From Vibrio kanaloae (GTDB lineage: Bacteria > Pseudomonadota > Gammaproteobacteria > Enterobacterales > Vibrionaceae): DNA of 64,000 nucleotides. The position numbers and the translations under genes were made by a program. How positions within the stretch are numbered: the first letter of the stretch is position 1; each line of letters starts with the position of its first letter. Positions 18,463 to 27,517 of the stretch are shown piece by piece. Location of the stretch: assembly GCF_024347535.1 (NCBI RefSeq), contig NZ_AP025498.1:248001-312000 (forward strand), written 5' to 3'. The notes under the pieces are model-generated. The model was not told where the DNA came from, searched no databases, and saw only the letters and a list, made by a program, of their open reading frames with translations.

Positions 18463-18894
18463 ATGGAATTGGTGATTGGTAACAACCCAGAATTGATAAC
18501 GAAAGCACAAGCCATTCGTCATCAAGTATTCGTTGTTGAACAAGGTATCCCCCATGTGTTGGATCTTGATGGGCTCGATCCTGTCTCACATCATGCACTC
18601 ATCACCGATGACGATAATTTAGTCGCGACGGCACGCTTGCACATTGATGAATCAGGACACTCAACCATGGCGCGTGTTGCTGTTCTGCAACCTTATCGAG
18701 GATCTGGTATCGCATCTAAAATTGTTAGCGCACTTCTAAAACACGCCTCTGAACATGGTGCCAAGGTAATTGAAATCCACGCCCATCAATACCTAAAGGA
18801 TTACTATCAAAAATTCGGCTTTGAGTTCATTCGTGAAGTGGAAATGGTAGGAGAACACCAACTGATTGAGATGAGACACAACATAAGTTCTTAG
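18463..18894 (+). CDS. GNAT-family N-acetyltransferase
   Basis: A 143-aa protein with the GNAT acetyl-CoA motif VAVLQPYRGSGIASKIVSAL (motif A, R/QxxGxG/A as YRGSGIA) and a C-terminal IEIHAHQYLKDYYQKFGFEF (motif B). The N-terminus (IRHQVFVVEQGIPHVLDLDG) resembles the ElaA/YjcF type. It transfers an acetyl group from acetyl-CoA to an unknown amine. It lies 75 bp after the tautomerase gene on the same strand. Confidence 0.85.
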   Translation: MELVIGNNPELITKAQAIRHQVFVVEQGIPHVLDLDGLDPVSHHALITDDDNLVATARLHIDESGHSTMARVAVLQPYRGSGIASKIVSALLKHASEHGAKVIEIHAHQYLKDYYQKFGFEFIREVEMVGEHQLIEMRHNISS

Positions 18895-19161
18895 CCGAAT
18901 ATTCAATAGACAACAAAGTACCACTGCTTATTTGAGCTAACATTCCTTATCAAATAACGGCCTTTTCACCACACATATAGCCATACTATAAGTGTTGTTA
19001 TATAGCCCTACGTTTTGTTGGTTTTTGTCCCGTACCGCCTTGGTTATACTGCGCCTGATTTTTAATAAGCCAACAAGACAGAACCGAGTTGAAATACTCA
19101 GTTTTGATCGCAACAGGCAACCGCTCTGGATTTACGTTCCAGCTCGCAGAAAGGAAAAACC

Positions 19162-20151
19162 ATGTCTCAATATGTTGTATGTGCTCTGTATAAATTCGTA
19201 GCACTTGATGATTACCAAGAAATTCGCCAGCCACTCACTGATGTTTTAGAAGCCAACCAAATCCGCGGTACTTTGTTACTTGCGAGTGAAGGTATCAACG
19301 GCACCGTTGCAGGTAAGCGCGAATCTATCGACGCTCTTCTTCAATGGTTCAAACAAGATTCTCGTTTGGCTGATGTTGTTTACAAAGAGTCGTTCAACGA
19401 AGAACAACCATTCAACCGCACCAAGGTTAAACTTAAGAAAGAGATCGTAACTATGGGCGTTGAAGGCATCGACCCTCGCCATGTTGTCGGCACTTATGTT
19501 AAGCCAAACGAATGGAACGACCTCATATCAGATCCAGATGTGATCTTGGTGGATACTCGTAACGACTACGAAGTGGACATCGGCACCTTCAAAAATGCTG
19601 TAAACCCAAACACAGAAACCTTCCGTGAATTCCCTCAGTACGTTGAAGACAACCTTGATCCTAAGAAGCACAAGAAAGTCGCAATGTTCTGTACTGGCGG
19701 TATTCGTTGCGAAAAATCAACAGCCTACATGAAAGAACAAGGCTTTGATGAGGTTTACCACCTTGAAGGCGGCATCCTTAAGTACCTAGAAGAAGTACCA
19801 GAAGAAGAGAGCATGTGGGAAGGCGACTGCTACGTATTTGACGGTCGTGTTGCAGTTAACCACCAGCTAGAAAAAAGTAGTTACGATGTGTGTAACGCTT
19901 GTCGTCTACCAATCACTGACGAAGATAAAGCGTCTGAACACTTCGAAAAAGGCGTAAGCTGTCCTAAGTGTATTGATAAGCACAGCGACGAGCAAAAAGC
20001 GCGCTTCCGCGAGCGTGAAAAGCAAGTTCAGCTGTCGAATGCTCGTGGCGAAACCCACGTCGGTGGCGAAGCTGCTCAACTTATCGAGCAACGCAAGAAA
20101 GCAAAACTAGCACACAAAGAGCAACAACGTTCTGGTAAGAAAGCTCAGTAA
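19162..20151 (+). CDS. trhO: tRNA uridine(34) hydroxylase, rhodanese-like
   Basis: A 329-aa protein of the YceA/TrhO family. It has an N-terminal acylphosphatase-like region ([18 protein letters not shown]) and a rhodanese domain (about 120-215) with the active-site loop CTGGIRCEK starting at Cys177. A C-terminal part with CxxC pairs (CNACRLP, CPKC) may bind metal. TrhO hydroxylates U34 of certain tRNAs using prephenate-independent chemistry with O2. An AGAAAGGAAAAACC ribosome site precedes the ATG. It is a single-gene unit bounded by its own terminator. Confidence 0.94.
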   Translation: MSQYVVCALYKFVALDDYQEIRQPLTDVLEANQIRGTLLLASEGINGTVAGKRESIDALLQWFKQDSRLADVVYKESFNEEQPFNRTKVKLKKEIVTMGVEGIDPRHVVGTYVKPNEWNDLISDPDVILVDTRNDYEVDIGTFKNAVNPNTETFREFPQYVEDNLDPKKHKKVAMFCTGGIRCEKSTAYMKEQGFDEVYHLEGGILKYLEEVPEEESMWEGDCYVFDGRVAVNHQLEKSSYDVCNACRLPITDEDKASEHFEKGVSCPKCIDKHSDEQKARFREREKQVQLSNARGETHVGGEAAQLIEQRKKAKLAHKEQQRSGKKAQ

Positions 20152-20173
20152 TTTTTAATACTACTAAAATAAT

Positions 20174-20218
20174 AAAGGGCAGTAACGCATCCAAAATGGA
20201 ACGTTAATGCCCTTTTTT
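20174..20218 (+). terminator. Terminator after trhO
   Basis: The stem is AAAGGGCA plus TAACG against CGTTA plus TGCCCTTT, with one mismatch, and is followed by six T. Confidence 0.85.
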
Positions 20219-20307
20219 GATCCTGCTCTCGCTTTGTGTTTAGGAACACATTTATCTTCAAAAATAGACTCTATACTGAAGTTAAGTAGACAAGAGAGGA
20301 AGTGCCA

Positions 20308-20565
20308 ATGCTCAATGAAAACCATGCCTTTATCTTAGATTTCCCAGATCTTAAATTAGACATTGTTCAGCTCAACCACGACGATGAAAAATTCAAAGCA
20401 GACATGCAGAAATACCACCAACTCGACTACGACATTCGCCAACTAGAAATCTCTGGCAGCCCCATTGATGACGACAGCATGCACAACCTAAAAGTAGAAC
20501 GCATGGCGCTGAAAGACTCGCTACACAAACAACTTACTCGACATCACGCGCTTAAGATCGTTTAA
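20308..20565 (+). CDS. DUF465 / YdcH-family small protein
   Basis: An 85-aa charged protein starting at ATG 20308, chosen over a GTG at 20302 because AGAGGA ends 7 bp before the ATG. The sequence (FKADMQKYHQLDYDIRQLE ... LKVERMALKDSLHKQL) is two amphipathic helices, matching the DUF465/YdcH/SlyX-like hairpin family. The function is unknown. It is a monocistronic unit with its own terminator. Confidence 0.8.
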   Translation: MLNENHAFILDFPDLKLDIVQLNHDDEKFKADMQKYHQLDYDIRQLEISGSPIDDDSMHNLKVERMALKDSLHKQLTRHHALKIV

Positions 20566-20600
20566 GATCGTTTAAACAAGTTCTACAAATACGACTTTTA

Positions 20601-20623
20601 AAGCCACGCACACCGCGTGGCTT
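20601..20623 (+). terminator. Terminator hairpin after the DUF465 gene
   Basis: A 9-bp stem AAGCCACGC / GCGTGGCTT with a 5-nt loop, followed by CTTCATT. The T-run is weak. It lies between convergent genes (DUF465 and manA). Confidence 0.65.
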
Positions 20624-20665
20624 CTTCATTGAGTCCCCCCACCAGCCCATTATAAAGTTATTTGC

Positions 20666-21871
20666 TTAATTAAAAGCTCTAGCAACTCGTCCTTCACTAC
20701 TCAGTTCGTAATGACCAATGTAGGCAGGAATAAATACCGATTGCCCTTTAGTAAGGGTCACATGCTCACCATTTTGGCTCATTAGCGTTAAATCATCATC
20801 TATTGCCATTAAGATTTCAGCACCGCTTGTGGTGACTTTTTCTTGCTTTGGGCAATGAAAAATATTGAAACTAAAATCGCTGACAGGAATAGCATAACTA
20901 TCACATTGCCCCAGCTTTGAGGGCGCCAACAGCAAACGGTTAAAAGGAATTGGATTGAACTCTGTGCAGGCAACTAACTCAGCAACATCAATATGCTTTG
21001 GCGTTAAGCCCGCGCGCAAAACATTGTCTGAATTTGCCATAATCTCGAGCCCGGTTCCCTTAACATAAGCATGCGGAGTGTTCGCATTCAAATACATCGC
21101 TTCACCTGGCTTCAGTGTGATCAAGTTAAGAAGCAGAACACAAAACAGACCGATATCGTTCGAGTACTGATGGCTAAGCTCAATGATCAATGCAAATTCT
21201 GTTTGATCTTGGTGAGCCCATGCGTAAGTCAGAAGTTGATCTAATGCTTGCTGCTTACGTTGGTTATTTAGCGTTAATAAATCGCGGAAAAACGTCTCTA
21301 AACCTAGAGAATTAAGGTTGTTACCAAACTCTTCAACCAAACCAGCAAGCTCGCTAGAATTCAATTGTCTGAATAGACCTAATATTTCATCGAACTCTCG
21401 AAAGCCATTCATCGCTTGATATTCAGTGATCGCGTAAACCAATTCAGGCTTGTGGTTCGAGTCTTTGTAATTACGGTGACCTGCAGTCAGAGGGATCTTC
21501 GCTTGCTCTTCTCTCGCAAAGCCTAACTCAGCCTGTAGCTTGTTTGGGTGAACTTGAACAGACAGCGCTTTTTCTGCCGCTAATATCTTAAACAAGAACG
21601 GCAGTTCACCAAACGACTGCGCAATATCGCTTGATAGATAAGCGGGTTTATTCTTGTTAATCAGCTCAGATAGAGGCACTAAATGTTGGTCCAACTTGAC
21701 CATTGAACAACCTTTCGGATGCGCTCCCATCCAAACTTCCGCTTGCGGCTCTTGTGACTCATTTTTGAAGCCAAACAGTTCACGTATCGAAGAAATGCTC
21801 CCCCATGCATAATTTTGTATGGTGTTTTCCATTGGGAAAAATGAGTGTTCTGAGAAGTGACTGAGTGACAT
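20666..21871 (-). CDS. manA: Mannose-6-phosphate isomerase, class I
   Basis: A 401-aa protein of the zinc-dependent type I family, interconverting mannose-6-P and fructose-6-P in the cytoplasm. Visible motifs are IQNYAWGS near the N-terminus, VQVHPNK (zinc ligands Gln and His), HKPELVYAI (zinc ligand Glu) and NTPHAYVKGTGLEIMANSDN with the last zinc His. The length is normal. The gene follows uhpC on the same strand, but a strong hairpin and a dedicated promoter block lie between them. That block is a near-copy of the uhpT control region, so joint control by UhpA and CRP is inferred. Confidence 0.96.
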   Translation of the reverse strand: MSLSHFSEHSFFPMENTIQNYAWGSISSIRELFGFKNESQEPQAEVWMGAHPKGCSMVKLDQHLVPLSELINKNKPAYLSSDIAQSFGELPFLFKILAAEKALSVQVHPNKLQAELGFAREEQAKIPLTAGHRNYKDSNHKPELVYAITEYQAMNGFREFDEILGLFRQLNSSELAGLVEEFGNNLNSLGLETFFRDLLTLNNQRKQQALDQLLTYAWAHQDQTEFALIIELSHQYSNDIGLFCVLLLNLITLKPGEAMYLNANTPHAYVKGTGLEIMANSDNVLRAGLTPKHIDVAELVACTEFNPIPFNRLLLAPSKLGQCDSYAIPVSDFSFNIFHCPKQEKVTTSGAEILMAIDDDLTLMSQNGEHVTLTKGQSVFIPAYIGHYELSSEGRVARAFN

Positions 21872-21967
21872 GGCTTTTTCCGTAGTGAGCCCTCTGAAGA
21901 CAATTCAAGAGAGCTGATTCTAATAACGTGAATAATTAGAAAGACTACAGATAACGGTTAGAACCCA

Positions 21968-22050
21968 CATGAGACGGGGTCTTAGACGCAATAGGAAAAA
22001 TTCTTAGAAACGGGTGAGGTAGATGAAAAGCGTGAAAATAATCACATTTG
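21968..22050 (-). promoter_or_regulatory. manA control region: NarL-type palindrome plus CRP-like site, copy of the uhpT block
   Basis: Over the first 40 positions this block matches the one upstream of uhpT (27236 onwards) at 33, and about 80 positions align without a gap. It contains TAGGAA / TTCTTA around AAA (centre 21999) and CGTGA-N6-TCACA (22031-22046), a 9/10 match to the CRP consensus TGTGA-N6-TCACA. The distance between CATGAGA and CGTGA is 63 bp in both copies. The block begins about 97 bp upstream of the manA start codon (102 bp for uhpT). Confidence 0.75.
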
Positions 22051-22080
22051 AATGCTACGCATAAAAAACGCTGAAGATAG

Positions 22081-22119
22081 GATAGCTGCACAATAACCAG
22101 AGGACTATTGGCAGCTATC
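22081..22119 (-). terminator. Strong hairpin between uhpC and manA
   Basis: The stem is GATAGCTGC / GCAGCTATC continued by CAATA / TATTG with one bulged base, 20 bp after the uhpC stop. On the minus strand only a short pyrimidine run (CTATCTTC) follows, so termination strength is uncertain. It separates manA from the uhpBC transcript. Confidence 0.65.
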
Positions 22120-22138
22120 TTATTGACGAAGAAACCCC

Positions 22139-23491
22139 TTAAAAACCAGAGCGAGCCTCTGCACTTTTCTGTGGTGATTGAGCTTGTAGGAAAGGCAGTA
22201 GCAGCAACCCGATGACCGCAGCACAAGTAGAGATGGTAATGAAGAACCCACTCCAACCGTAAGTTTCTAGAATGAGCGCTAATGGGTAACCAGAGAGTGC
22301 AGCGCCCATGTAAGCAAACAAGCCAACAAAGCCTGTCGCCGCCCCGGCAGAATCTTTATGCGAGCATTCTGCCGCCGCCATACCAATGAGCATTTGAGGG
22401 CCAAAAACAAAAAAGCCAACACAAAACAACCCAGCCGCCTGAAACACAAAGTTGGTTAAAGGCATAAGCCATAAAGCCGATACCGAGAGGAAGATACCAA
22501 TCGCAAACAAGATGTTCATCGGGCCTCGGTTTCCACCAAACAGCCTATCCGATCCCCACCCAGCAACAAGTGAACCAACGAAACCTCCAATCTCAAACAG
22601 AGACAACGCAGCGTTGGCGTTTATCAAACTGTAATGGTGTTCTTCGGTGAGATATAAATTACCCCAATCGTTGACGGCCGTTCTTACGATGTAAACCAAC
22701 ACATAACTAAAGGCGAGCAACCAAATGTACTTATTGCTGAACACATAGGTTTTTAGGATTTCTCGATAGCTTAACCCTTGCCCATGGCTCTCTTGCGCTA
22801 ATTCTAGATGGTCACTGCGCCACTTCCCTACAGTCGGAAGTCCCATGGTGGTGGGCTTATCACGTAAGCGCCAACAGACGATAAGACCAATAAAAACACC
22901 AATCACCCCCGGCCATATAAACCCTGATCGCCAACTGTATTGGAGAGTTAGATAGCCGACGAGAATAGGAATCAATGCCCCACCAACGTTGTGTGCTGTA
23001 TTCCAGATTGCCCAGCGAAACCCTCTTTCAGAACGAGAATACCAAGTCGTCAATAACTTGGAACACGATGGCCAGCCCCAACCTTGGAACCATGCATTCA
23101 GTACCCACAGCGAGATAAAAGCCGCCAACGAACTAGAAAAGCCAAACGCGATGTTTATCAGACCAGTCGCGATTAGGCCAAGCCCCATGAAGTAACGAGG
23201 GTTCGACCGATCCGATATCGTGCCTGAGATAAATTTCGATAAGCCATAAGAAAGATAAAAGAGCGTGCCAATTAAGCCAATATCGCCTTTGTCCAAGCCA
23301 AGGTCAGTAATCATGGCTGGCGCGGCATAATTAAAGGTTTTACGGGTGAAGTAAAAACCTGCATAGCCGACATACATACCTATCATGATGTGTAGGCGCC
23401 AGTAGCGATAACTCTGATTGACCTCATCATCAGTTAGAGAATGACTCTTTGACGTAGCTGAGCGCAGAAATCCAAACATATTCGTTCTCAC
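22139..23491 (-). CDS. uhpC: Hexose-phosphate sensor UhpC (MFS membrane protein)
   Basis: A 450-aa, 12-segment protein of the organophosphate:phosphate antiporter family (MFS). It has family-typical sequences YAGFYFTRKTFNYAAPAM and NAWFQGWGWPSCSKLLTTWY. Its position at the end of a uhpA-B-C block identifies it as the receptor that senses external glucose-6-phosphate and activates UhpB, rather than a transporter. The start overlaps the uhpB stop by 4 bp, so they are translationally coupled. Confidence 0.92.
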   Translation of the reverse strand: MRTNMFGFLRSATSKSHSLTDDEVNQSYRYWRLHIMIGMYVGYAGFYFTRKTFNYAAPAMITDLGLDKGDIGLIGTLFYLSYGLSKFISGTISDRSNPRYFMGLGLIATGLINIAFGFSSSLAAFISLWVLNAWFQGWGWPSCSKLLTTWYSRSERGFRWAIWNTAHNVGGALIPILVGYLTLQYSWRSGFIWPGVIGVFIGLIVCWRLRDKPTTMGLPTVGKWRSDHLELAQESHGQGLSYREILKTYVFSNKYIWLLAFSYVLVYIVRTAVNDWGNLYLTEEHHYSLINANAALSLFEIGGFVGSLVAGWGSDRLFGGNRGPMNILFAIGIFLSVSALWLMPLTNFVFQAAGLFCVGFFVFGPQMLIGMAAAECSHKDSAGAATGFVGLFAYMGAALSGYPLALILETYGWSGFFITISTCAAVIGLLLLPFLQAQSPQKSAEARSGF

Positions 23492-24984
23492 ACTTTAGGT
23501 AATGTAACGCTGATATTGGTACCCGAAGATGAGCCATTAGCGTTGATTGTCATCTTGCCGCCGAGCGCCTGAACACGCTCTTGCATGCCGCGAACACCCA
23601 TTCCTTTGAGAAGATCTTGCGCTGTAAAACCAACGCCATTATCTGTGATCTGAAGGTCAGCTTGGTCACCTAAAATCAGTTCAATTTTAATCTCGCTCGC
23701 AATCGCGTATTTATAGGCATTGTTTAAGGATTCTTGGCACAGCCTGAAGATAGTGACCTTGAGCGTGTCACTCAAACACGAGTAATCACCTTGCCAATTT
23801 AACTGAATATCAACACCGTGATCCGAGAACTCCATTTCACGTATGAGCTGTTCAACTGAGTCCTTCAGGTCAAGGTCATCCAACATTTTGGGTCTTAGCT
23901 TTGTTAGCAAACGCTTGGTGGTGTCATAAACATTCAACGATAATGATTCAATCGTACCAGCACAGCGAACGCTCATTTCAGCCGCATCGACACGTTTAAT
24001 AATGCTCGCTTGAGTACGAATTGCCGTGATGTTTTGGCCGATTTCATCATGCAGCTCACGTGCAATATCACGACGAACCGATTCTTCAGCTGTCACTAAC
24101 TGGCGTGAAAGGTTTTGATTTCTGGAGAGCTCACTTCGTAGTTTCGCATTGAGATCTTTTTGTTTTTGAACCGCAAGGCCAAGCAAAATACCGGTGATGG
24201 TTTGAGCAGACAGAGACAAGAGTAAATCGGTAATTTCGAGTTTAGATGTTCCACTGTGAGCAGCAATCAACGCGACACTATTTAACAGGGTCGCCAGTAA
24301 AGCACCTTGCCACCCGTAACGAACGGCGAGCAAGATGATAGGGATCGCCATACAGAATGGGGCGAAGCGTCTTAGCTCATCAGGCAGACTGGTTTGTATC
24401 AAAATACTGGCGACCAACAACACGCTGTATAACACAATGTGACGTATTTTGAACTCAACGACATTGTTGATTAAGTAAGAGCTCAGTGGTGCCCACTTGT
24501 TTTGGAATAGGTAGTTCCAGACCAGATAACACATCGGCACCAACATCAATCCGCCAGTGATACTCACCAACCACACCATGTAAACAGCCGGAACATGAGA
24601 ACCCACCACGGCAACATTAATGAATGCTGTAACCATGATTAAGCTCGCCATCACTAACAAGTGACGATTCTGGTCACCAGAATAATAACGCTTGGCAATT
24701 AGCGTGGCAGGAATACTCAATCCACTGGCGATGAGTATCGTCAGCCATTGAGGCTCATCAAGCAGTAAAGCTAAAGCGATAGCAAGCCCCCACTCGGCAA
24801 TATAGATAGCAGGCCAATAGTGAATGCGAGTGTGCAGCGTCATTCCCAATCGAAGTGAGAATGGGAAAAGCAGAATGGCTAACTCAGGGTCATTAATGAA
24901 ATAGAAGGCAATAACCCACAAACAGAACCATGCACAACCAGCCATAAAAACCCCACATAGGGAGGTGGCTAGATAGGAACGCAT
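23488..24984 (-). CDS. uhpB: Sensor histidine kinase UhpB (MASE1-type membrane domain)
   Basis: A 498-aa protein (E. coli UhpB is 500). The N-terminal half is a multi-span membrane domain of MASE1 type. The H-box RRDIARELHDEIGQNI has its phosphorylated His at 312, and the HATPase region includes LCQESLNNAYKYA and GMGVRGMQERVQALGG. It is autophosphorylated upon signalling from UhpC and passes phosphate to UhpA. The start codon shares one base with the uhpA stop region, consistent with one operon. Confidence 0.95.
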   Translation of the reverse strand: MRSYLATSLCGVFMAGCAWFCLWVIAFYFINDPELAILLFPFSLRLGMTLHTRIHYWPAIYIAEWGLAIALALLLDEPQWLTILIASGLSIPATLIAKRYYSGDQNRHLLVMASLIMVTAFINVAVVGSHVPAVYMVWLVSITGGLMLVPMCYLVWNYLFQNKWAPLSSYLINNVVEFKIRHIVLYSVLLVASILIQTSLPDELRRFAPFCMAIPIILLAVRYGWQGALLATLLNSVALIAAHSGTSKLEITDLLLSLSAQTITGILLGLAVQKQKDLNAKLRSELSRNQNLSRQLVTAEESVRRDIARELHDEIGQNITAIRTQASIIKRVDAAEMSVRCAGTIESLSLNVYDTTKRLLTKLRPKMLDDLDLKDSVEQLIREMEFSDHGVDIQLNWQGDYSCLSDTLKVTIFRLCQESLNNAYKYAIASEIKIELILGDQADLQITDNGVGFTAQDLLKGMGVRGMQERVQALGGKMTINANGSSSGTNISVTLPKV

Positions 24985-25592
24985 TAGTACTGGTCTTGTG
25001 TGAACAATTTAGCTAACTCAACGTTGTTCTTAACATTGAGTTTGTCCATCGCATTGGCACGGTGTACATGCACCGTTTTATGGCTAACCCCTAGCTCAAC
25101 GGCGATAGATTTTACATCGAGCCCTGTTGCCAATAACTGACACACTTCACTCTCTCTGCGGGTAAGTTGATTTAAAGAGGCTTTATTCTTCATGGGTGTC
25201 GCAAGCTTTATGGCGATGTCGGGCGTGAGATAACAGCCACCATTTGCGCTCGTGTGTACGGCTTGGATTAACTCATCTGGGCTGCAGCGCTTGCTGAGAT
25301 AACCTTTGGCTCCTAACTCTAATGACTTCTCAACCATCGCCGGAGAGTCATGAACGCTCAACATGATGCTGGCAATGCCAGATGGAATCTCTTCCAATAA
25401 GCTCAGGCCACTTTCGTCTTGCATTGAGATATCCAAGATCACGACATCAGGGTGACAGCTTGGCAATCCTAGGCGCGCTTCTGCCGCAGAGTTGAATTCC
25501 CCCACGACCGTAATGTCAGCTTCAAGACTGAGTAATTGAGCAAAGCCAGATCGAACAATGACGTGGTCATCAACAAGCGCAACATTAATCAT
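24984..25592 (-). CDS. uhpA: Response regulator UhpA (NarL/FixJ family)
   Basis: A 202-aa protein from the ATG at 25592 ([20 protein letters not shown]), the start that matches E. coli UhpA; an in-frame TTG lies four codons upstream. The receiver domain has acidic residues D8/D9 and the phospho-acceptor D54 ([10 protein letters not shown]). The C-terminal LuxR-type HTH is [19 protein letters not shown] ... [11 protein letters not shown]. It activates uhpT. Its likely palindromic target is seen upstream of uhpT and, in this genome, also upstream of manA. The gap to uhpT is 147 bp and holds a hairpin. Confidence 0.96.
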   Translation of the reverse strand: MINVALVDDHVIVRSGFAQLLSLEADITVVGEFNSAAEARLGLPSCHPDVVILDISMQDESGLSLLEEIPSGIASIMLSVHDSPAMVEKSLELGAKGYLSKRCSPDELIQAVHTSANGGCYLTPDIAIKLATPMKNKASLNQLTRRESEVCQLLATGLDVKSIAVELGVSHKTVHVHRANAMDKLNVKNNVELAKLFTQDQY

Positions 25593-25701
25593 GATATTAA
25601 CCAAAATTAAGAGTAAGAAAGAAAAATAGCCCCAACAGGAGCTATCTAAAATTAAGTTTATTGATAGAGATGATACTGAATCGAACTAACGATTGGTATG
25701 A

Positions 25702-25735
25702 TCTCACGTGCTTTAAACCAATAAAGCACGTGAGA
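25702..25735 (-). terminator. Long hairpin just after uhpT
   Basis: A 14-bp perfect stem, TCTCACGTGCTTTA (25702-25715) against TAAAGCACGTGAGA (25722-25735), with a 6-nt loop, begins 4 bp after the uhpT stop. No T-run follows on the minus strand, so it may stabilise the uhpT mRNA 3' end or partly attenuate read-through into uhpA rather than terminate fully. Confidence 0.7.
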
Positions 25736-25739
25736 CTCG

Positions 25740-27134
25740 CTACGCGTTTTGAGACGCTAAGTGCATTTTCTTAGCATGGCGAATCTTCTTCTCTTCCGCA
25801 ACCGCAACGAACAGCAGTAACACGATACAAATGGCAGCTGACGTATCAAGCGCTGCGAACGTGCCTTTCCAACCCGTTAAGCCAAAAATAGGCGTGCCGT
25901 CTGCAATCATACCTAGGCCAAGTTTGGCAAAGCTGTCACCAATTAAGTAAGCAAATGTGCCTTTCACGCCATCCGCAACGCTGATTGCTTTCTTAGGCAC
26001 GAAACCTACGGCAGCAACACCAATCAACAACTGAGGACCGAACACTAAGAAACCAAGTACAAACAGTGATGCTAGGTACATGAACTCACTGGTTGCATGC
26101 TGGTAGAACTCTAGAGAAACGATGATCAGGCCAAGCGACACACAAGCAACCAAAGCACGGCGTCCGTTCGCAAGGTCTGACAGATAACCCCACATTAACG
26201 TACCGACTAGTGCACCAACCTCAAACAGAGTGAAGCCTGAAATCGCGGTTTCTTTTGATAGACCTAGCTCTTGATACGCATAAACGGTAGACCATTGATC
26301 GATACCGATACGAACAATGTATAAGAAGATATTCGCGAAGCAGAGCAACCAGATCACTTTGTTTTTCAGGATGTATTCAACAAAGATCTCTTTCTTAGTC
26401 ATTTGATTTTCTTCAGCAGCCGTATCTTCTTCGCTGACTTCTTCATCAAACAACTCTTCAACCGTACCTAGACCATAGGCTTCTGGAGAGTCATTACCAA
26501 AGCGCATACCAACAAAGCCAACCACAATCGCAATGATTGATGGGAACACGAACATACCGATCACGTTGCCATCAAATAGGTAGTTAGCACCGAACAGAGC
26601 AACACCAGCCGCACCTGCGCCACCCACGTTGTGCGACATATTCCAAAGGCCTAAATAAGAACCACGCTTATTACGAGGCGTCCATTTAGTGATGGTCGAG
26701 TAGCTTGAAGGACCGCCGGTACTTTGGAAGAAACCACTCAACGCATAGAAGGCAATCATCAGGAATAAGCTAGCGCTGCCACCGCCCATACTGAAGCTGA
26801 AGCCCAACATGGCAATACCAGAAAGAACAAGCATGAATGGTAGGAACTGCTTGGTGTTTTTACCATCGGCATAATAGGAAACGACGGTTTTACCGATACC
26901 GTAAGTGATAGAGAAACCCAGACCGATAAGACCTAGATCCGTCATCGATAATCCATAAGTAGAAATCATGTCGTTTTGCGCGACATTGAAGTTCTTACGG
27001 ATCAAATACATGGTTAGATAACCGATGAATACGACGAGGTAAGATTGTAGGAATGGTTTAAACCACATTTTTCTTCTAGTTTCGACCGGAAGATCCAGCG
27101 TCGGTTTTCGAACCTGATCTAGGAACTTTAACAT
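25740..27134 (-). CDS. uhpT: Hexose-phosphate:phosphate antiporter UhpT
   Basis: A 464-aa, 12-segment MFS antiporter (E. coli UhpT is 463), with near-identity to E. coli over long stretches ([47 protein letters not shown]). It exchanges external glucose-6-P and related sugar phosphates for internal phosphate across the inner membrane. It is the first gene of the cluster here, whereas E. coli has it last (uhpABCT). The upstream region carries a CRP-like site and a perfect palindrome attributed to UhpA. Confidence 0.97.
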   Translation of the reverse strand: MLKFLDQVRKPTLDLPVETRRKMWFKPFLQSYLVVFIGYLTMYLIRKNFNVAQNDMISTYGLSMTDLGLIGLGFSITYGIGKTVVSYYADGKNTKQFLPFMLVLSGIAMLGFSFSMGGGSASLFLMIAFYALSGFFQSTGGPSSYSTITKWTPRNKRGSYLGLWNMSHNVGGAGAAGVALFGANYLFDGNVIGMFVFPSIIAIVVGFVGMRFGNDSPEAYGLGTVEELFDEEVSEEDTAAEENQMTKKEIFVEYILKNKVIWLLCFANIFLYIVRIGIDQWSTVYAYQELGLSKETAISGFTLFEVGALVGTLMWGYLSDLANGRRALVACVSLGLIIVSLEFYQHATSEFMYLASLFVLGFLVFGPQLLIGVAAVGFVPKKAISVADGVKGTFAYLIGDSFAKLGLGMIADGTPIFGLTGWKGTFAALDTSAAICIVLLLFVAVAEEKKIRHAKKMHLASQNA

Positions 27135-27235
27135 TGTGAACTCTCTTATTATTTATGAGGTCTGCACGGCATAATTGCGACCATGCATTGTTTGTTATTT
27201 GATAGGGAAATAATAAGGAGTCTAAAAATCGACCG

Positions 27236-27317
27236 CATGAGAGAGGGTCTTAGAATAACTAGGAAAAATTCCTAGTTCAGAATTGGGAGTCAAGAAAGCG
27301 TGAACAGCATCACTTTG
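27236..27317 (-). promoter_or_regulatory. uhpT control region: perfect palindrome (UhpA-type) plus CRP-like site
   Basis: Perfect 9-bp arms AACTAGGAA (27257-27265) and TTCCTAGTT (27269-27277) are separated by AAA, as expected of a NarL-family operator. CGTGA-N6-TCAC (27299-27314) is a CRP-like site. A possible -10 TATTAT lies at 27215-27210; if the start is near 27203, the CRP site is centred at about -103. That is the position known for CRP at E. coli uhpT, with UhpA sites between it and the promoter. Confidence 0.72.
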
Positions 27318-27443
27318 TTTAAAATGTGTTATGTAGTTAGGAGGTATTGGAGATTATCGCACTTCGCAGTTGAATTTGGGCTTAAGGTATTTAATAGGTG
27401 CCCCAAGCAAACTAAATACCGTTTGTATTGAGCAATTTATTGA

Positions 27444-27477
27444 AATCTAATGTGGCTAATAAAAACCACATTAGATT
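27444..27477 (-). terminator. Hairpin after the phosphatase-family gene
   Basis: A 12-bp perfect stem AATCTAATGTGG / CCACATTAGATT with a 10-nt A-rich loop, about 40 bp after the stop of the gene starting at 30433. Only a weak T-rich run follows on the minus strand. Confidence 0.65.
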
Positions 27478-27517
27478 CACTTTACGGTGTCACAATCTAA
27501 ACGATAGATAATTGGAT

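Noticed and set aside
18992..19201. 69-codon plus-strand frame before trhO
   Set aside because: It overlaps the trhO start in another frame and has no ribosome site.
23488..25592. Frameshift or fusion in uhpAB
   Set aside because: The tight overlaps at 24984 and 23488-23491 are normal translational coupling; both proteins have family length.
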